Positions 24,996 to 36,847 of a stretch of DNA of 64,000 nucleotides are shown piece after piece. The translations under genes and the position numbers were made by a program. Positions within the stretch are counted from its first letter, which is position 1; each line of letters opens with the position of its first letter. Source of the stretch: Zoroaster sp. YZ-2022. Its lineage: Eukaryota > Echinodermata > Asteroidea > Forcipulatida > Zoroasteridae. The notes below the pieces were generated by a model. That model saw nothing but the letters and a program-made list of their open reading frames with translations, did no database searches and was not told where the DNA came from. The stretch is from positions 29,326,189-29,390,188 of the forward strand of contig CM055831.1 in NCBI GenBank assembly GCA_029582265.1, written 5' to 3'.

Positions 24996-27830
24996 TAAAA
25001 TCAAATGGGAGAGAGGGTGCGGATAGTAACTCAGATGCTGCAATTCCACTGGTTTAGGCCTCATGCCAGTACTTACATACATGTACTATATTTTTTAAAG
25101 GCAATAAGTCTCTGTGACTATGAAGAAACTTATATTGTTCATTTCCTGTCAAATACACATGTAGTTTAAAGGTTTGATTTCGAGTCCATGTAGCTCAGTG
25201 TGTTTAAATATAAGTACCCTTCATTTACGAATACACAGGTCCAAATATACATAATACATCTTTGTCCATCAGATAAATATGTATATACAAATATATATGA
25301 TTGTGACATCTGTATGAATGCTGAGCCTCGTGCTATACTGAGCCTCGTTATGAGGCAGACATGAAAACAAACGATACTATAAGAGTGTCCATATTTAAGT
25401 AGTTTCCTGATCATCACTGTATAACACCATGCAACAAGAACAGTTTGAAAGGCACCACACTATTTTTCATACAATGAATCCTTTTCTCAATCAAATCAAA
25501 TGTTCATCACCCGACTCAAGAAATTCATCATTCTTTGCAGACTTATTCTGACTCACATAAAAAAGTAATGCGTAAAATAAATGATGGCTGATCTGTGACG
25601 AACGTCTACTTAACATAAAAACTCGTGATCAGATCTGATAACCCCTGATCACTCCAACCATCATTCCGTCCATCACTCCTAAAAATAAAAATAATGCATA
25701 AAAAACTGTGCATAGAGCATCACTGCTCTCTGAATACTTATGCAAACTAAAGTAACTGCGTAAGCTATATAAGGATTTTAAGATTTCTATGTAACTTTAT
25801 GTATCTATTCATATAACAAATGTTACATTTTTATTAACAACTGAATCTTATAATTATGTGACAATGCACTGATACCGGAAATAATATCTGATGATATCTG
25901 AAAATAAGCAAGTGACTGCTTTATGCTGACAATACTATAAACTAAATATTGTTTATAAATAAGATTTGTTGATGGTTAGTTAACCTTCTGGTATGTCTAC
26001 TAATCCCTTATTTTAAACAATACTTCAACTGTTTACATTGTTAGGAAACGTACAACATTGGTAACTACTATAGAATATAAATAATGAATTATTATCTAAA
26101 ATCATATTTGGTGTTACGTTGGTACACATTTCATTCATCCTGAGAATAATTTCATCTGAAGTGCTTTCATCTTAGAGAAATCAGGAATTGTTGTCTAATA
26201 CAATGTGAGCACCTATTGTGATGAAATTGTAATCATAGATTTCTTATAAACAAGAGGGTTGAAAAGAGCTTATTACCAAATACCAATGTTGTTCCTCCCC
26301 TTGAATTATTGTGTATAAATGTTCATATTAACTTTGTGAGGGATATTGATGGTGTACACATGTAAAAATAATTTTCATCGTTGTAAAACCATTTGTATAA
26401 CATCAGATATTTTATACCTGCCATGGAGCACTGTGTGTCAATCATATAAATAAAAACTGTTTATTATAGGTCAACATATTTCAGATAAAGAGCTGTTTGA
26501 ATTAGTTTCGTAGTAACGGCTTCCATATGTGGAATATTAAAAGTAATTATAGGTAGGGTCTAAAATGGTAATTCAAAAATAACCAAATGGTTTAATTTTT
26601 AATTTAATTTAGGTGTAAAGCTGATGGTATAATTTTTTCCTACAAATAAATAGTTTTGTCTGAGGTGGTGTAATTTTCAAGAAAAGTCATGAATAATTTC
26701 CAGTTTGAATTTAGGAAAAGTACCCTTTCCTTCATTCCAAGTTAGAATGAAGATGACAAATTAGAATGCATTTTCACTAGTTTTTCATCAACAACACAAT
26801 GAAAAAAACTTTCACATGTTGGTTTTTATGTATTTTGATTCTTCTCAAGGATGGATACACAGACAAGTTACTAAAAATTTGCAAGCTGTTTACAAGCTGC
26901 CTTATTGAGTCACACCCAACAGTCAGAGGGCCGTGTAACTTGGCAGGGATCCAACATAAGATTGGAGAGGTCCTTCACATTGGATGAACAACTTTTATCG
27001 GGGTGGGGTGGGGTGGGGTGGGGTGGGGTGGGGATTGGAAGAACATGACTTTTTGTTTTCTTGTTTTATCGATTCTGAGTGAAGTGGTGGGAAAGGACAC
27101 AGGCATTTTGAGTAGGGGGGCACATTCCACCAGGCACTGGTGCTTCTGTGATGACAAGCCACTTATATTCTTGTCAAGACAATCCTTGCTGATTGGTTTG
27201 AAGTATTTTCAATTCATTCTGTTCATGTTTTAACCTCAATCGTAGTATTTGTTCAAGTAGATCCGCTCTGCAATAGACGGAAAATGTTTTTGTTAATAAG
27301 TGTACAGACCATATAGCCGTTAATATTCAAAGCGCCCTCTATTGAGATAATCTGTTTTGTGGCAGGCAGGAATCATGTATGTTTCTATGTACAATTCTGT
27401 ATAATAAATCAATATACTGTAAATTAAGAATGTATAAGATGTAGGATATATAATTGCCTTTATTATTATAACTTTGATCTATCACAGTTAAAGGGAAAAT
27501 GTAACATTGGTAATTTCCTGATTAAGTCCTATCATTTCAGAGAAAATATAAAAAAATATGCACATTTTCAAAAAGGTTGCCTGATGACCACTTTTAGCTC
27601 CAAAAAATTGTGGATGATTTTTCACATGAATTATACTGGCCTTGTTTTGTTCAATTTATTTATTTATTTATTTATTTATTATTATTTATTATATACACAT
27701 AATTATTCAATTCAATTTGTCCATAATTGAACAACTGCATTGTTACAATAAAATAAAATGTGACAAAACTGTATAGAAATAATTTGAATATATAAAATAT
27801 TAAATGGTTGACTGGTTATTTCTATATATA
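24996..27830. other. no gene seen
   Basis: About 2.8 kb of AT-rich sequence. I looked on the minus strand for the missing last exon of the SAM gene and saw no convincing candidate. A 62-codon plus-strand frame at 26799 has a hydrophobic start but no other support. Confidence 0.4.
27001..27033. repeat. (GGGGT)n run, G-quadruplex-prone
   Basis: Six or more consecutive GGGGT/GGGTG units on the plus strand, enough G-runs for an intramolecular quadruplex. Confidence 0.9.
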
Positions 27831-28130
27831 CTACTCAAAACAATTTAGGGAACAAAACAATTTAGGGAACACCGGATTTACTGCAAGAGGTGGTCACACC
27901 CGTTATTGAAATGTTCCATGAATTTTCATTTGCAACCCCCTCTCTCTTTCAGTAGTCATGTCATGAAATGTGTAATCACTGCATGCATCCTTTATCATCT
28001 GTTTCATTGTGCAGTTGTTTCTCATCAATTCTGTGAAACATTGTGTTTATCTGAAATAAATGATCTTGCTTTAACTGAGATTATTCCGGTGTTCCCTAAA
28101 TTGTTTTGTTCCCTAAATTGTTTCGAGTAG
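27831..28130. mobile_element. 300-bp Tc1/mariner-like MITE with long inverted ends
   Basis: TA|CTACTCAAAACAATTTAGGG ... TAAATTGTTTCGAGTAG|TA. The inverted repeats run about 49 bp and each contains a duplicated ACAATTTAGGGAAC motif. The TA duplication fits Tc1/mariner. The interior has no transposase. Confidence 0.9.
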
Positions 28131-28377
28131 TATATTTGAAAGAGAAAAATGGATCCACTCCCCAAATCCATTAAAAACCATACTTTACAATTACTTCTTC
28201 CAGTTAAGAAATATTTGTAGCTTTGCATGGTGAAAAGGATAAGTAAAGACTGTTTGCGGTGACACCATGTGAAATTCTCAATTGAGTTGTAATTAGTTCT
28301 GAAAAGAACTGGAGGTTTCTTTTCAGAACTAATTTCTATTCAATTCACCACAAACATTCAGCTAATAGAGCATGTAG

Positions 28378-28866
28378 TCATGTGTACCAAATCCATCCAA
28401 CTCCACTGGCTGCTTTTGTTGGATTCAGGACTGTGTATAGCTAAGCCATGGATGCTTTGCATTTGCTACTGTACCAATGTGTACCAAATCCATCAAACTC
28501 CACCGGATGCTTTTGTTGGATTCAGGACTGTGTATAGCCAAGCCATGGATGCTTTGCATTTGCTACTGTACCAATGTGTACCAAATTCATCAAACTCCAC
28601 CGGCTGCTTTTGTTGGATTCAGGACTGTGTATAGCCAAGCCATGGATGCTTTGCATTTGCTACTGTACCAATGTGTACCAAATTCATCAAACTCCACCGG
28701 CTGCTTTTGTTGGCTTCAGGACTGTGTATAGCTAAGCCATGGATGCTTTGCATTTGCTACTGTACCAATGTGTACCAAATCCATCCAACTCCACCGGATG
28801 CTTTTGTTGGATTCAGGACTGTGTATAGCCAAGCCATGGATGCTTTGCATTTGCTACTGTACCAAT
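28378..28866. repeat. 97-bp tandem repeat, five copies
   Basis: Units begin at 28380, 28477, 28574, 28671 and 28768, each starting TGTGTACCAAAT and containing GGACTGTGTATAGC and TGCATTTGCTACTGTACC. Divergence between units is only a few bases. A 97-bp period shifts the frame at each unit, so the overlapping open frames are not a protein. Confidence 0.95.
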
Positions 28867-29116
28867 TCCATCAAAGTCCGACAACTGGGGTACCTTTTTA
28901 CTCCATATTGATGGATTTGGGAGGATTTGGGAGGATTTGGGATGGTTCCTAGCAAAAATGCCTAGGAAATTAGAGTTAAAGGATTGTTTTTTTAGTACGC
29001 CTTTGAGGGAAGTACCACCATGCAACCCAATTGCCCAAATAACAATATTCCTGTTTATATTTCCAAGATTTTGTAAAGACAGTCCATTAGCATCTAGAAT
29101 AATAAAAAAAACTTAC

Positions 29117-32100
29117 ATATGAACAGAGTCCGTAATGCCCATTTTCTCCATTCGTATTGGGTCAAGTCGCACCAAGGCACGTCCTGCGATTGAAACCAAA
29201 ATTTAAAACATTTATCAAAAAATAATCAGGGCATACTTTTATATACTGAAAACAATTGATTTATTTTTGCCCTACATGAAAAACACAAGGTGCATGTAAA
29301 ACACCATCTGTAAAATCACATAAAATAACAATGATCACGTAATGAAGTCTTACAAGTCATAACCACAAGAATTCAGGACAGGGGTAGATCATTATTCCAT
29401 TTCAACGATACCACAAAACACTGTACTTTCATGAAAATATATATATGCATTGTATAACAAGAAAATGTGAGAAACAGGTTACATATATATCAGAATAAAC
29501 ACAATTTGATCATGGAGAAAAGAACTTTCAGTGAATAATTACATTTCAACATATTCTTCATTTGGACATAAAAAGCACAGGTTGTGGAAAAGGTTATATA
29601 TGTAATAAAAAAAAATACACACCCTAGTCATTAACCCTCCTATAGGTTTAACAATCAAAGACACTCAAAATTTGTGTGTAACTCCCAACCCATTGACTTT
29701 GTGCAGTGCACTCAAATAAATGCAAGGACATGTGGCTGTGATAGGAGGTCAAACCATGTATCACAGATTAGAAACACATGTGTGCATACATGTCATGTAC
29801 TTGCTTTACTACTGAAGGATTATGGAGGATTCAGGTTAAATGTATTTAAGCAAATGGGCCTAGGGAGTTAGGGGTATAGATCAATGTACTATTATTGTCA
29901 CCATCAATATTCACATTATAGTCATTAACCCTCCTACAGGTTTAACAATCAAAGACACTCAAAATTTGTGTGTAACTCCCAACCCAAATAAATGCAAGGA
30001 CATGTGGCTATGGTAGGAGGTCGAACCACTCGACTGTATATGAGTCTGCTGCTAACTTATGCAGTACATACACAAGTGTGTTTGGCTTTGCCACTAACTC
30101 CAGCACTCTTTATAGAGAAAAATACACATGTGTGAACAATTGGCAATGCAACCAAAAATACTCAAGTGACTGTCTGTGAGTGCAGTGCTTACTGGGCCAA
30201 ATTTCAGCCTGGGCATAGGAGGGTTAAACATGAAATAAAATCAATGAAATCACAAGAGTTATAAATTTATATTCAGATGATTAAAATCAGAAATACCAAT
30301 ATATATATAAAATACAGCACAATTATTTATAAAGTTATTAAACATCATGAAATAAAATCAATGAAATCACAAGAGTTATAAATTTATATTCAGATGATTA
30401 AAATCAGAAATACCAATATACATATAAAATACAGCACAATTATTTATAAAGTTATTAATAAGAGAAAGCTGTATTATAAGAAACAGCCCTCAAAAGTCAA
30501 TACACAGATAAACATTACTGAGGTATGGCTTACAAAACAATGCTATAAATTACCAAGAAATAGCCAATGACAATAGTAGACAAATTATAAATATAATAAC
30601 AGTTTTTAAAACCCTCCTACTATAGCTGAACTTTAGTGGCAGGTAGCTATAGTGGTCAGAATCAGTCAACTGACTGTTTTGACTGTTGACCCAAATGTGC
30701 ACACAGGGGCATTTTTGACTGGTTTTGACTGTCATTTTGACCACCCTCAACAATACGAGACCATGCTTTTACCAGTAAAAACGGTCGAGTCATTCTGACC
30801 TGTAAATATACTTAAGGTTTGACAGTGTTCGACTTTTTAAGTGCACTAGATATAACTTGGCAAGTATATTGATCAACATTTTGACTGATTTTGACCCTTG
30901 CAGTCACAGAAGGGTTTTAAAGCAAAATACTTGAAAATTATAGAAAATGTTACATACAGAGGGATATATAAATCCATCTTTCAATCATAAAATATGGGGA
31001 GCAACTACACCTTTAAAGCTTACCTGATAAGTCATGTTCCTGGAATATCTGGCTGTAGAGAGTATAATATTGCATATGATATTTCCTTAGCCAGCGCAGT
31101 ACTTCCGGATTCCCCCAATGGTATACAGTCTTTTTAGTCCGGCTGGCACCACTATTTTCATTTGGCTTCTGAATGTAGATTAAAGTGAAAGTTGAATCAT
31201 GTAATTCATTGCTGCAAATGCATATAATAAACATTGACCAAAAAAAAATACATACATAATATGTAAAAAAAACACCATTCATAAAAACACCATTCATAAA
31301 AACACCATCCATAAAAACACCATTCAAAAAAACACCATTCAACTATGTAACACACAACTGAAGTATTTAGAATTGTATAATCTGATTGTATACCTGAAAG
31401 AAAAAGTAATTTCAACGTGTATACAAAATTAAAATTTTGACATTCATTATTTAAAATCCAAGAAATAAGGCAAACAACCAGAAATGTTGATCACATCTCT
31501 GTCAAGTTTTGTTGACTGTAATTTTTACTGAATTCTTCAAGTAGATCAACTCTCAATTCTTGTCACAGACAGTGTTCAATGTGTCATGGGTACGGCTCTA
31601 CGTAAAGTGTGACAATTTTGGGGCTATGTCAAACGTATAGAGACAGTGGCAACTGGCAAGTCAAGGGTAGGAAAGGGGAGGGGACACCAGAAAGAAATCA
31701 AACTCGCAAAAAAACATGATAAGATATAAATGACAAAATTAGCCATGATTATTAACCTTAATCTTCCCAAATCTTCCAAAATCCTCTGCTAAAGTGAAGG
31801 ATTTTGAAGGATTGAGGTTACATGCTACATGCTCTTTGCTAAAGTGAAGGATTTTGGAGGATTGAGGTTATTAGGCATACTTGCCTTTCTATGGTACATG
31901 TACAACCATGTTTGCTGTAGTGATTGCAAGGTCAGTGCTTGGGTCAGTGGACACTGTTTATTGCTCCATGCATGCAGGGAGGGTCCCTGGCCATGTACAT
32001 GTATCACAGATTAGAAACACATGTGTGCATACATGTCATGTGCTTGCTTTACTACTGAAGGATTTTGGAGGATTCAGGTTATGTGTAAGCAAATGGGCCT

Positions 32101-33206
32101 AGGGAGTTAGGAAGGATTCAGGTTATGTGTAAGCAAATGGGCCGAGGGAGTTAGGAAGGATTCAGGTTATGTGTAAGCAAATGGGCCTAGGGAGTTAGGA
32201 AGGATTCAGGTTATGTGTAAGCAAATGGGCCTAGGGAGTTAGGAAGGATTCAGGTTATGTGTAAGCAAATGGGCCTAAGGAGTTAGGGTTAAAAGGGGGG
32301 GGGATATGATACTCCATGCGTGTTCTGGATCTGCAAATGTGTGAGGATGCCTCTTATATGGTACTGTAGAAATATTGGGAGCTCTAGAATGGGTCATAAA
32401 AATTTATTGATCTGTTCCTAGTCAAGTGGCACTATTACTTTCAAAAGGGGTTTTGAAAGTCATACTTGTTGTTCATTATTTCAAATGAATGCTACTTATA
32501 ATTTCAAGATTATCCGTCTTAACATTGAAAGGGACACTATCGTCATGATCAGAGCAGATTTTCAACAGGGCATAGAATCGGTGACCTAGTTTAAGATAAA
32601 CACAGTGCCTGAAAATTACTGGCTTATTTATGCAGTAGCAACGGTAATATAAGCTTAACCCTCCTACAAATGGAGGCCACTCCGATCCACAAAATTCTGC
32701 TGTTGAGCAACCTTCAGTACATACATGTACAAGCCTGCTGTCCTTTCCAAGTAATCTTACAAAACCAACTCTGTGCCACCCAAGGCCACTGTAAATGTTT
32801 GAACAGTATGGCCTACAATGTATCGATAGGAGACCACTTTACCCTGCAATCTAAGTGGTGTGACAGTGCACAGCAGGGTAACCATAGGAGGCCACTGGCA
32901 ACAGCTAATGGCTTGGAGTGGCCTGAATGGGTTGTTTCAAAAATTGCACTGATTGTAGGAGGGTTAAAATTAATGTGGGTTATTATGGGAGTCACCGAGT
33001 TAATCTAAAACTAGCTTTCTGATTCCATGCCCTGTTGATCAAGATGATATTGTCCCTTTAACTAACTGAAGGAAGAACAGAAGAAATGATAATTTCATAC
33101 CGTTTTATCACTTTTGTTTCTGGCTGAATTTTGGTTGACCTTGTCCCCTAATGTCCCATTTGTCACATGTCTGGTCTCTGTCTTCTCCATGGCTTGATGG
33201 ATGTCA
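29117..33206 (-). CDS. SAM-domain adaptor, SAMD10/SAMD12-like (partial)
   Basis: Three exons on the minus strand. 33101-33206 (acceptor TTTTCACAG, donor ACG|GTATGA) encodes a polar linker. 31024-31168 (acceptor TACATTCAG, donor TCAG|GTAAGC) encodes KKTVYHWGNPEVLRWLRKYH and QYYTLYSQIFQEHDLSG. 29117-29183 (acceptor ATCGCAG, donor AT|GTAAGT) encodes RALVRLDPIRMEKMGI. Phases 0/1/2 chain correctly across the last two junctions. Together they give the first four helices of a SAM domain with the W..PEV..WL start and the SGRAL.RL....L.RMGI core of the SAMD10/SAMD12 (Drosophila Hyphen-like) family, which act through SAM-SAM oligomerisation in MAPK-type signalling. The exon for the last SAM helix and C-terminus was not found. 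The introns are packed with TTAA MITEs. Confidence 0.8.
29631..29880. mobile_element. TTAA MITE family 1, left half, fused to a family-3-like piece
   Basis: TTAA|CCCTCCTATAGG starts it, as at 33341, but from about 29755 it switches to the sequence also seen at 31995-32112 (CACAGATTAGAAACACATG ... GGGCCTAGGGAGTTAGG). The proper right end is missing, suggesting recombination or nested loss. Confidence 0.6.
29939..30223. mobile_element. TTAA-flanked MITE, family 1A (piggyBac-like)
   Basis: TTAA (29935-29938)|CCCTCCTACAGG ... GCATAGGAGGG|TTAA (30224-30227). The TTAA duplication and CCC-starting ends fit piggyBac-type non-autonomous elements. It is nearly identical inside to 33341-33673. Confidence 0.87.
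30229..30456. repeat. direct duplication, about 115 bp
   Basis: The block beginning CATGAAATAAAATCAATG and ending TTTATAAAGTTATTA appears twice in succession, differing by about one base, so it is recent. Confidence 0.9.
30610..30916. mobile_element. TTAA-type MITE, family 1B
   Basis: It begins CCCTCCTACTATAGC after TTAAAA and ends with AGAAGGG before TTTTAA. The interior repeats GACTG/CAGTCAAAA motifs. Copies: 36246-36618 and 58407-58707, both inverted relative to this one. Confidence 0.78.
31268..31342. repeat. 15-bp minisatellite
   Basis: Five units of AAAACACCATTCATA, located in the intron just upstream of the SAM exon 31024-31168. Confidence 0.93.
32070..32290. repeat. 44-bp tandem repeat, five copies
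   Basis: Units of GGATTCAGGTTATGTGTAAG followed by CAAATGGGCCTAGGGAGTTA, repeating every 44 bp. It derives from the right end of the family-3-like element at 31995-32112. Confidence 0.93.
32530..33058. mobile_element. TTAA MITE family 2, split by a family 1 insertion
   Basis: Left part 32530-32654 (AAGGGACACTATCGTCATG) and right part 32968-33058 (ATATTGTCCCT|TTAA) together equal one family 2 element. They are interrupted at TTAA by the element at 32659-32963. Confidence 0.85.
32659..32963. mobile_element. TTAA MITE family 1C nested in family 2
   Basis: TTAA (32655-32658)|CCCTCCTACAAATGG ... GATTGTAGGAGGG|TTAA (32964-32967). The ends match family 1; the interior (GAGGCCACT, GTGTGACAGTGCACAGCAG) differs from 1A and 1B. 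Confidence 0.87.
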
Positions 33207-33340
33207 CTGTGAAAAGAAACAGTCACATTATAGTGGTAAGCAACAGTCGCGCAACTGCAGCAGATTGGCAGTTCAGTCAAAACACCCAATCCGGTGCTGT
33301 CTGAGAGCTTGGATTACTTGGATGCATTTGTGGTTTTTAA

Positions 33341-33673
33341 CCCTCCTATAGGTTTAACAATCAAAGACACTCAAAATTTGTATGTCACTCCCAACCCATT
33401 GACTTTGTGCAGTGCACTCAAATAAATGCAAGGACATGTGGCTCTGGTAGGAGGTCAAACCAAAACCACTCAAGTGTATGCAGTACATACACAGCTCTGT
33501 GTGACTCTGCATATAACTTAAGTAGGACATACACAAGTGTGTTTGACTTTGCCACTAACTCCAGCATAAAAATACACATGTGTGAACAATTGGCAATGCA
33601 ACCAAAAATACTCAAGTGACTGTCTGTGGGTGCAGTGCTTACTGGGCCAAATTTCAGCCTGGGCATAGGAGGG
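33341..33673. mobile_element. TTAA MITE family 1A, 333 bp
   Basis: TTAA (33337-33340)|CCCTCCTATAGG ... GCATAGGAGGG|TTAA (33674-33677), with intact duplication and ends. Confidence 0.9.
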
Positions 33674-33832
33674 TTAATTAATTCAAATAAATAATGGATA
33701 AAACCACTCAACAACTTAAGTCTGTTTAGACAAATTAAATTTGTGAATTTCTTCATCAGGAAAACATCCGTGACACAATGTAACATGTTTGAAAAACACT
33801 AACACCTAGAGTTTGGATATTTCTGAATAAGG

Positions 33833-34213
33833 TTGTGCCGGGTACCCGGATACCTGGCTGAAACTGTCATTACTCGGTTCAATTTTTCAGTTCCAATTAC
33901 CCGTTACAAACGACTTTTGAAAATTCCTACTGGACATTTAAACCACACAAATGGAATTCTCAGATTTTTTGTTAACAAAATGTGTGTGGGGAATGGGTAT
34001 GCTTTACTCATTTTTAATATAGAGGCAGGAAATTATTACAGTAAGTCCACATTTATTATGACTCTAATAAAACCAGAGAAACTTGTGTTCATATTGGTTA
34101 TTTTATACATTTGGGAGTATTTATGTGTTTTTACAAAATTGTTTATGGGTACCTGGGTATCCGAAGATTTCCAATTTCGGGTATCTGGTTCCCAAAATAA
34201 CCGAAAACGCACA
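33833..34213. mobile_element. palindromic MITE, GGTACCCGG type, copy 2
   Basis: It reads TTGTGCCGGGTACCCGGATA at the left and CCGAAAACGCACAG at the right, the inverse of 2353-2752. Confidence 0.75.
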
Positions 34214-34233
34214 GCCTGCCAAATTTCCCTAGC

Positions 34234-34677
34234 CCCATTCTAGGGCCAATACACTGGACTCACTCCGTATCCTTGGCCCTAGCACCACATGTACAAAAAT
34301 GGAGCGATTTTTTTCAACTTTTGATCTGCTAAAATTTCGTGATTAGGTAAGCTTGCCCAAGCAGATACTTTTGGCATGAAGTTTGCTATTGCGAGATCAG
34401 TAATTTGGGTGAAATTTCAATGTTATTATTATTTTTTTTAATTTCAAAAATGTATCGAAAATTTCATGAAAGTGACATATGCCAGAATAACAGATTTTAC
34501 TTTGTATGCCAAAAGTGTCTGCTTGGGCAAGGTTACCTAATCACTAAGTTTTAAGTTATAATAATTAGCAGATCAAAAGTTGAAAATAAAGAAGAATTGC
34601 TCATTTTTTGTACATGTGGGGACTGGGGTTAGGGCCAAGGATATGGAGGGAGTCCAGTGTGTTGGCCCTAGAATGGG
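34234..34677. mobile_element. foldback MITE with about 65-bp inverted ends
   Basis: The left CCCATTCTAGGGCCAATACA and right GTGTTGGCCCTAGAATGGG are inverted, and the match continues inward through GTATCCTTGGCCCTA / TAGGGCCAAGGATAT. The interior has mirrored GCAGATACTTTTGGCAT / ATGCCAAAAGTGTCTGC blocks. 444 bp, non-coding. Confidence 0.83.
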
Positions 34678-34742
34678 TCTAAAATTCCCCTAATCAAATT
34701 TTTTTTTGATTGGTTGATGAGAAAATAAAAATAATAATAATA

Positions 34743-35212
34743 ATGTCGTATCCGACTGCCACTTTTTCTCATTCAATATAACCAATAATGTAATTGTACC
34801 TACCCAGTAAGTTGGACAACATATGGTGATGGACATATACTTCAAATTATTCCAGGATATTTATTTCATGAAAATAGGGCAATTTTGGTACACGATGACT
34901 TCCTCAGTCATGTCAGTCTGATCTTGTCAACTCCCCCGTTAGTGACCAAAACAGTCATTGTACATGTGCAGTGGCAACTATAAATAGGATCCATCTATTT
35001 TCTGAAGGGGAGGATTTTTTTTGAAGGGAAGTAAAGTCCGAAAACCATCATAAAAGTGGATTTACTACTTTAAAGATAACTTTCACTTTCTGCACCCCCA
35101 AAAATCGATAGTTCATTTTTTAACTAGTTAGTGGTTGCAAAAAAAATTCGAAGAAAACCCTTCCGCGCCTTGAGCGCCCAGCAGGGTGGATATTATGTGC
35201 GCGCTAAAAATC

Positions 35213-35244
<32 letters not shown>

Positions 35245-35269
35245 AAAAGTGGCGGGTCGGATACGACAT
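34743..35269. mobile_element. MITE with ATGTCGTATCCGAC ends and an embedded SINE tail
   Basis: ATGTCGTATCCGACTGCCAC at 34743 mirrors GTGGCGGGTCGGATACGACAT ending at 35269. Between, 35155-35240 carries GCGCCTTGAGCG...GTGCGCGCTA plus (TTA)n, resembling the 3' end of SINE family A. Confidence 0.78.
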
Positions 35270-35689
35270 TCTTTCCAATCCACTTTCAATGGCTTATAAG
35301 TCATGCAGTTCGTCACGTTCTCATGTCACATCTAGCTGTTGTGACCGCAACCTTACGACCTGTATTTGGGTTAGGGTTACGTTGAAAATACACTAAGTAC
35401 ATGAGTAAGGATGTGGTCCCAGAGCTATTTCATATCATATGTCCCCGTTCATCTGAAATCGCGAAGGAAGATGTATTTTTGTATCTATTATTGTTCCCCA
35501 TTATCCTCACGTTATTAAAAAATGGAATTAAAGAACAATAACAATTAATAGAATACTTACCATAAACTACAAATTGTTATCAAAACGGCACATTTTCGCA
35601 CAGTGTGGCTGTCCCGTATCCGGAAGTAAACAATTAATTTATTAGCGCCCTCTGTTGAACAAGACTGGTTGTTAAAATCGCTAGACTCG

Positions 35690-35765
35690 GGTCCCCGCCG
35701 ACGCGCCTCCAGCTCAAAGCGTGACGTCAGATTTTCAGGCTAGCGCCATCAACGCCAAGGAGACG
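35690..35765. repeat. TGACGTCA repeat, inverted copy
   Basis: GACGCGCCTCCAGCTCAAAG followed by CGTGACGTCAGAT is the reverse of the 12776-12855 copy. Confidence 0.62.
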
Positions 35766-36245
35766 CCCAACCAAACCTATACGATCCAACGGCGATGCTC
35801 AGCTGTAGCGAACAGTTTAGAAAAAATAAGTACAGTTTGTCTTTACTAAATTACCTTTGAAAGGTTATATTGTTTAAAAAATAATAATAATAATTTGAGA
35901 AATACATATAAGTAATAGTATGTGAAATATTTTTTCTTATCCAAATATTCAATTTTGCGACATGGCTGTTAAGCGGAATATATATTACGTACAGGCGCTA
36001 GGCGTAGACCTACGGTCATTTATTTTTATTCGCGTTCGTCACCCCTAACAGCAAGCTAAAATTGTCCGAGACCAAGCAGTTTAATGCCAGTCTTTTCTAG
36101 GACAGCCAGCCAGCAAACTCCATGTTGATTGGGTCAGCCTCAATTGTCACTTCTAAAGCTCCACTAGCGACCTAAAAGAAACAAACATTCCCTCTTGTAT
36201 TCCTCTCTCAATCACAATTACATGTAACATGTTTCCCTTCATTAA

Positions 36246-36618
36246 CCCTTCTATGACTGCAAGGGTCAAAATCAGTCAAAATGTTGATATACTTGCCAAG
36301 GTATATCTAGTGCACTAGAACACTGTCAAACCTTGCAGTCAAAATGTTGATATACTTGCCAAGGTATATCTAGTGCACTTAAAAGTCGAACACTGTCAAA
36401 CCTTGCATGTAGTAAGTAAAATTTACAAGTCAAAATGAGTCAACCGTTTTTGACTGGTAAAAGTATTGTTTTGTATTGTTGAGGGTGGTCAAAATGACAG
36501 TAAAAACTAGTCAAAAATGCCCCTGTGTGCACATTTGGGTCAACAATCAAAACAGGCAGTTGACTGGTTTTGACCACTATAGCTACTTGCCACTCAAGTT
36601 CAGCTACAGTAGGAGGGT
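36246..36618. mobile_element. TTAA MITE family 1B, copy 2
   Basis: TTAA|CCCTTCTATGACTGC ... ACAGTAGGAGGG|TTCA. One base of the right TTAA has changed. It contains an internal duplication of CAAAATGTTGATATACTTGC. Confidence 0.8.
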
Positions 36619-36847
36619 TCATGGCTATGTAAAAAAAAAGATTGGCGATTGTCCTTGGATGACCTTAATTCAATTCAAGCTAATTTTTTAAACATTTTTC
36701 TTCAGTAATTTCCACAATTTTCTTGTTAATGCCATGATGAAATAAGCTGAAAGATTTTTCAGTTTACATGCCTGCAGACATTTTATCAAAAGTAAACTGT
36801 AGTTTAAAGGATGATCCCAAATTCACAGGGCCTAAACATCAACTTAC

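Noticed and set aside
26799..26987. 62-aa plus-strand frame with a signal-peptide-like start
   Set aside because: No splice signals, no recognisable domain, and composition like the surrounding non-coding DNA.
28380..28952. Overlapping frames suggesting a repeat protein
   Set aside because: The 97-bp period breaks frame every unit and no splice signals exist.
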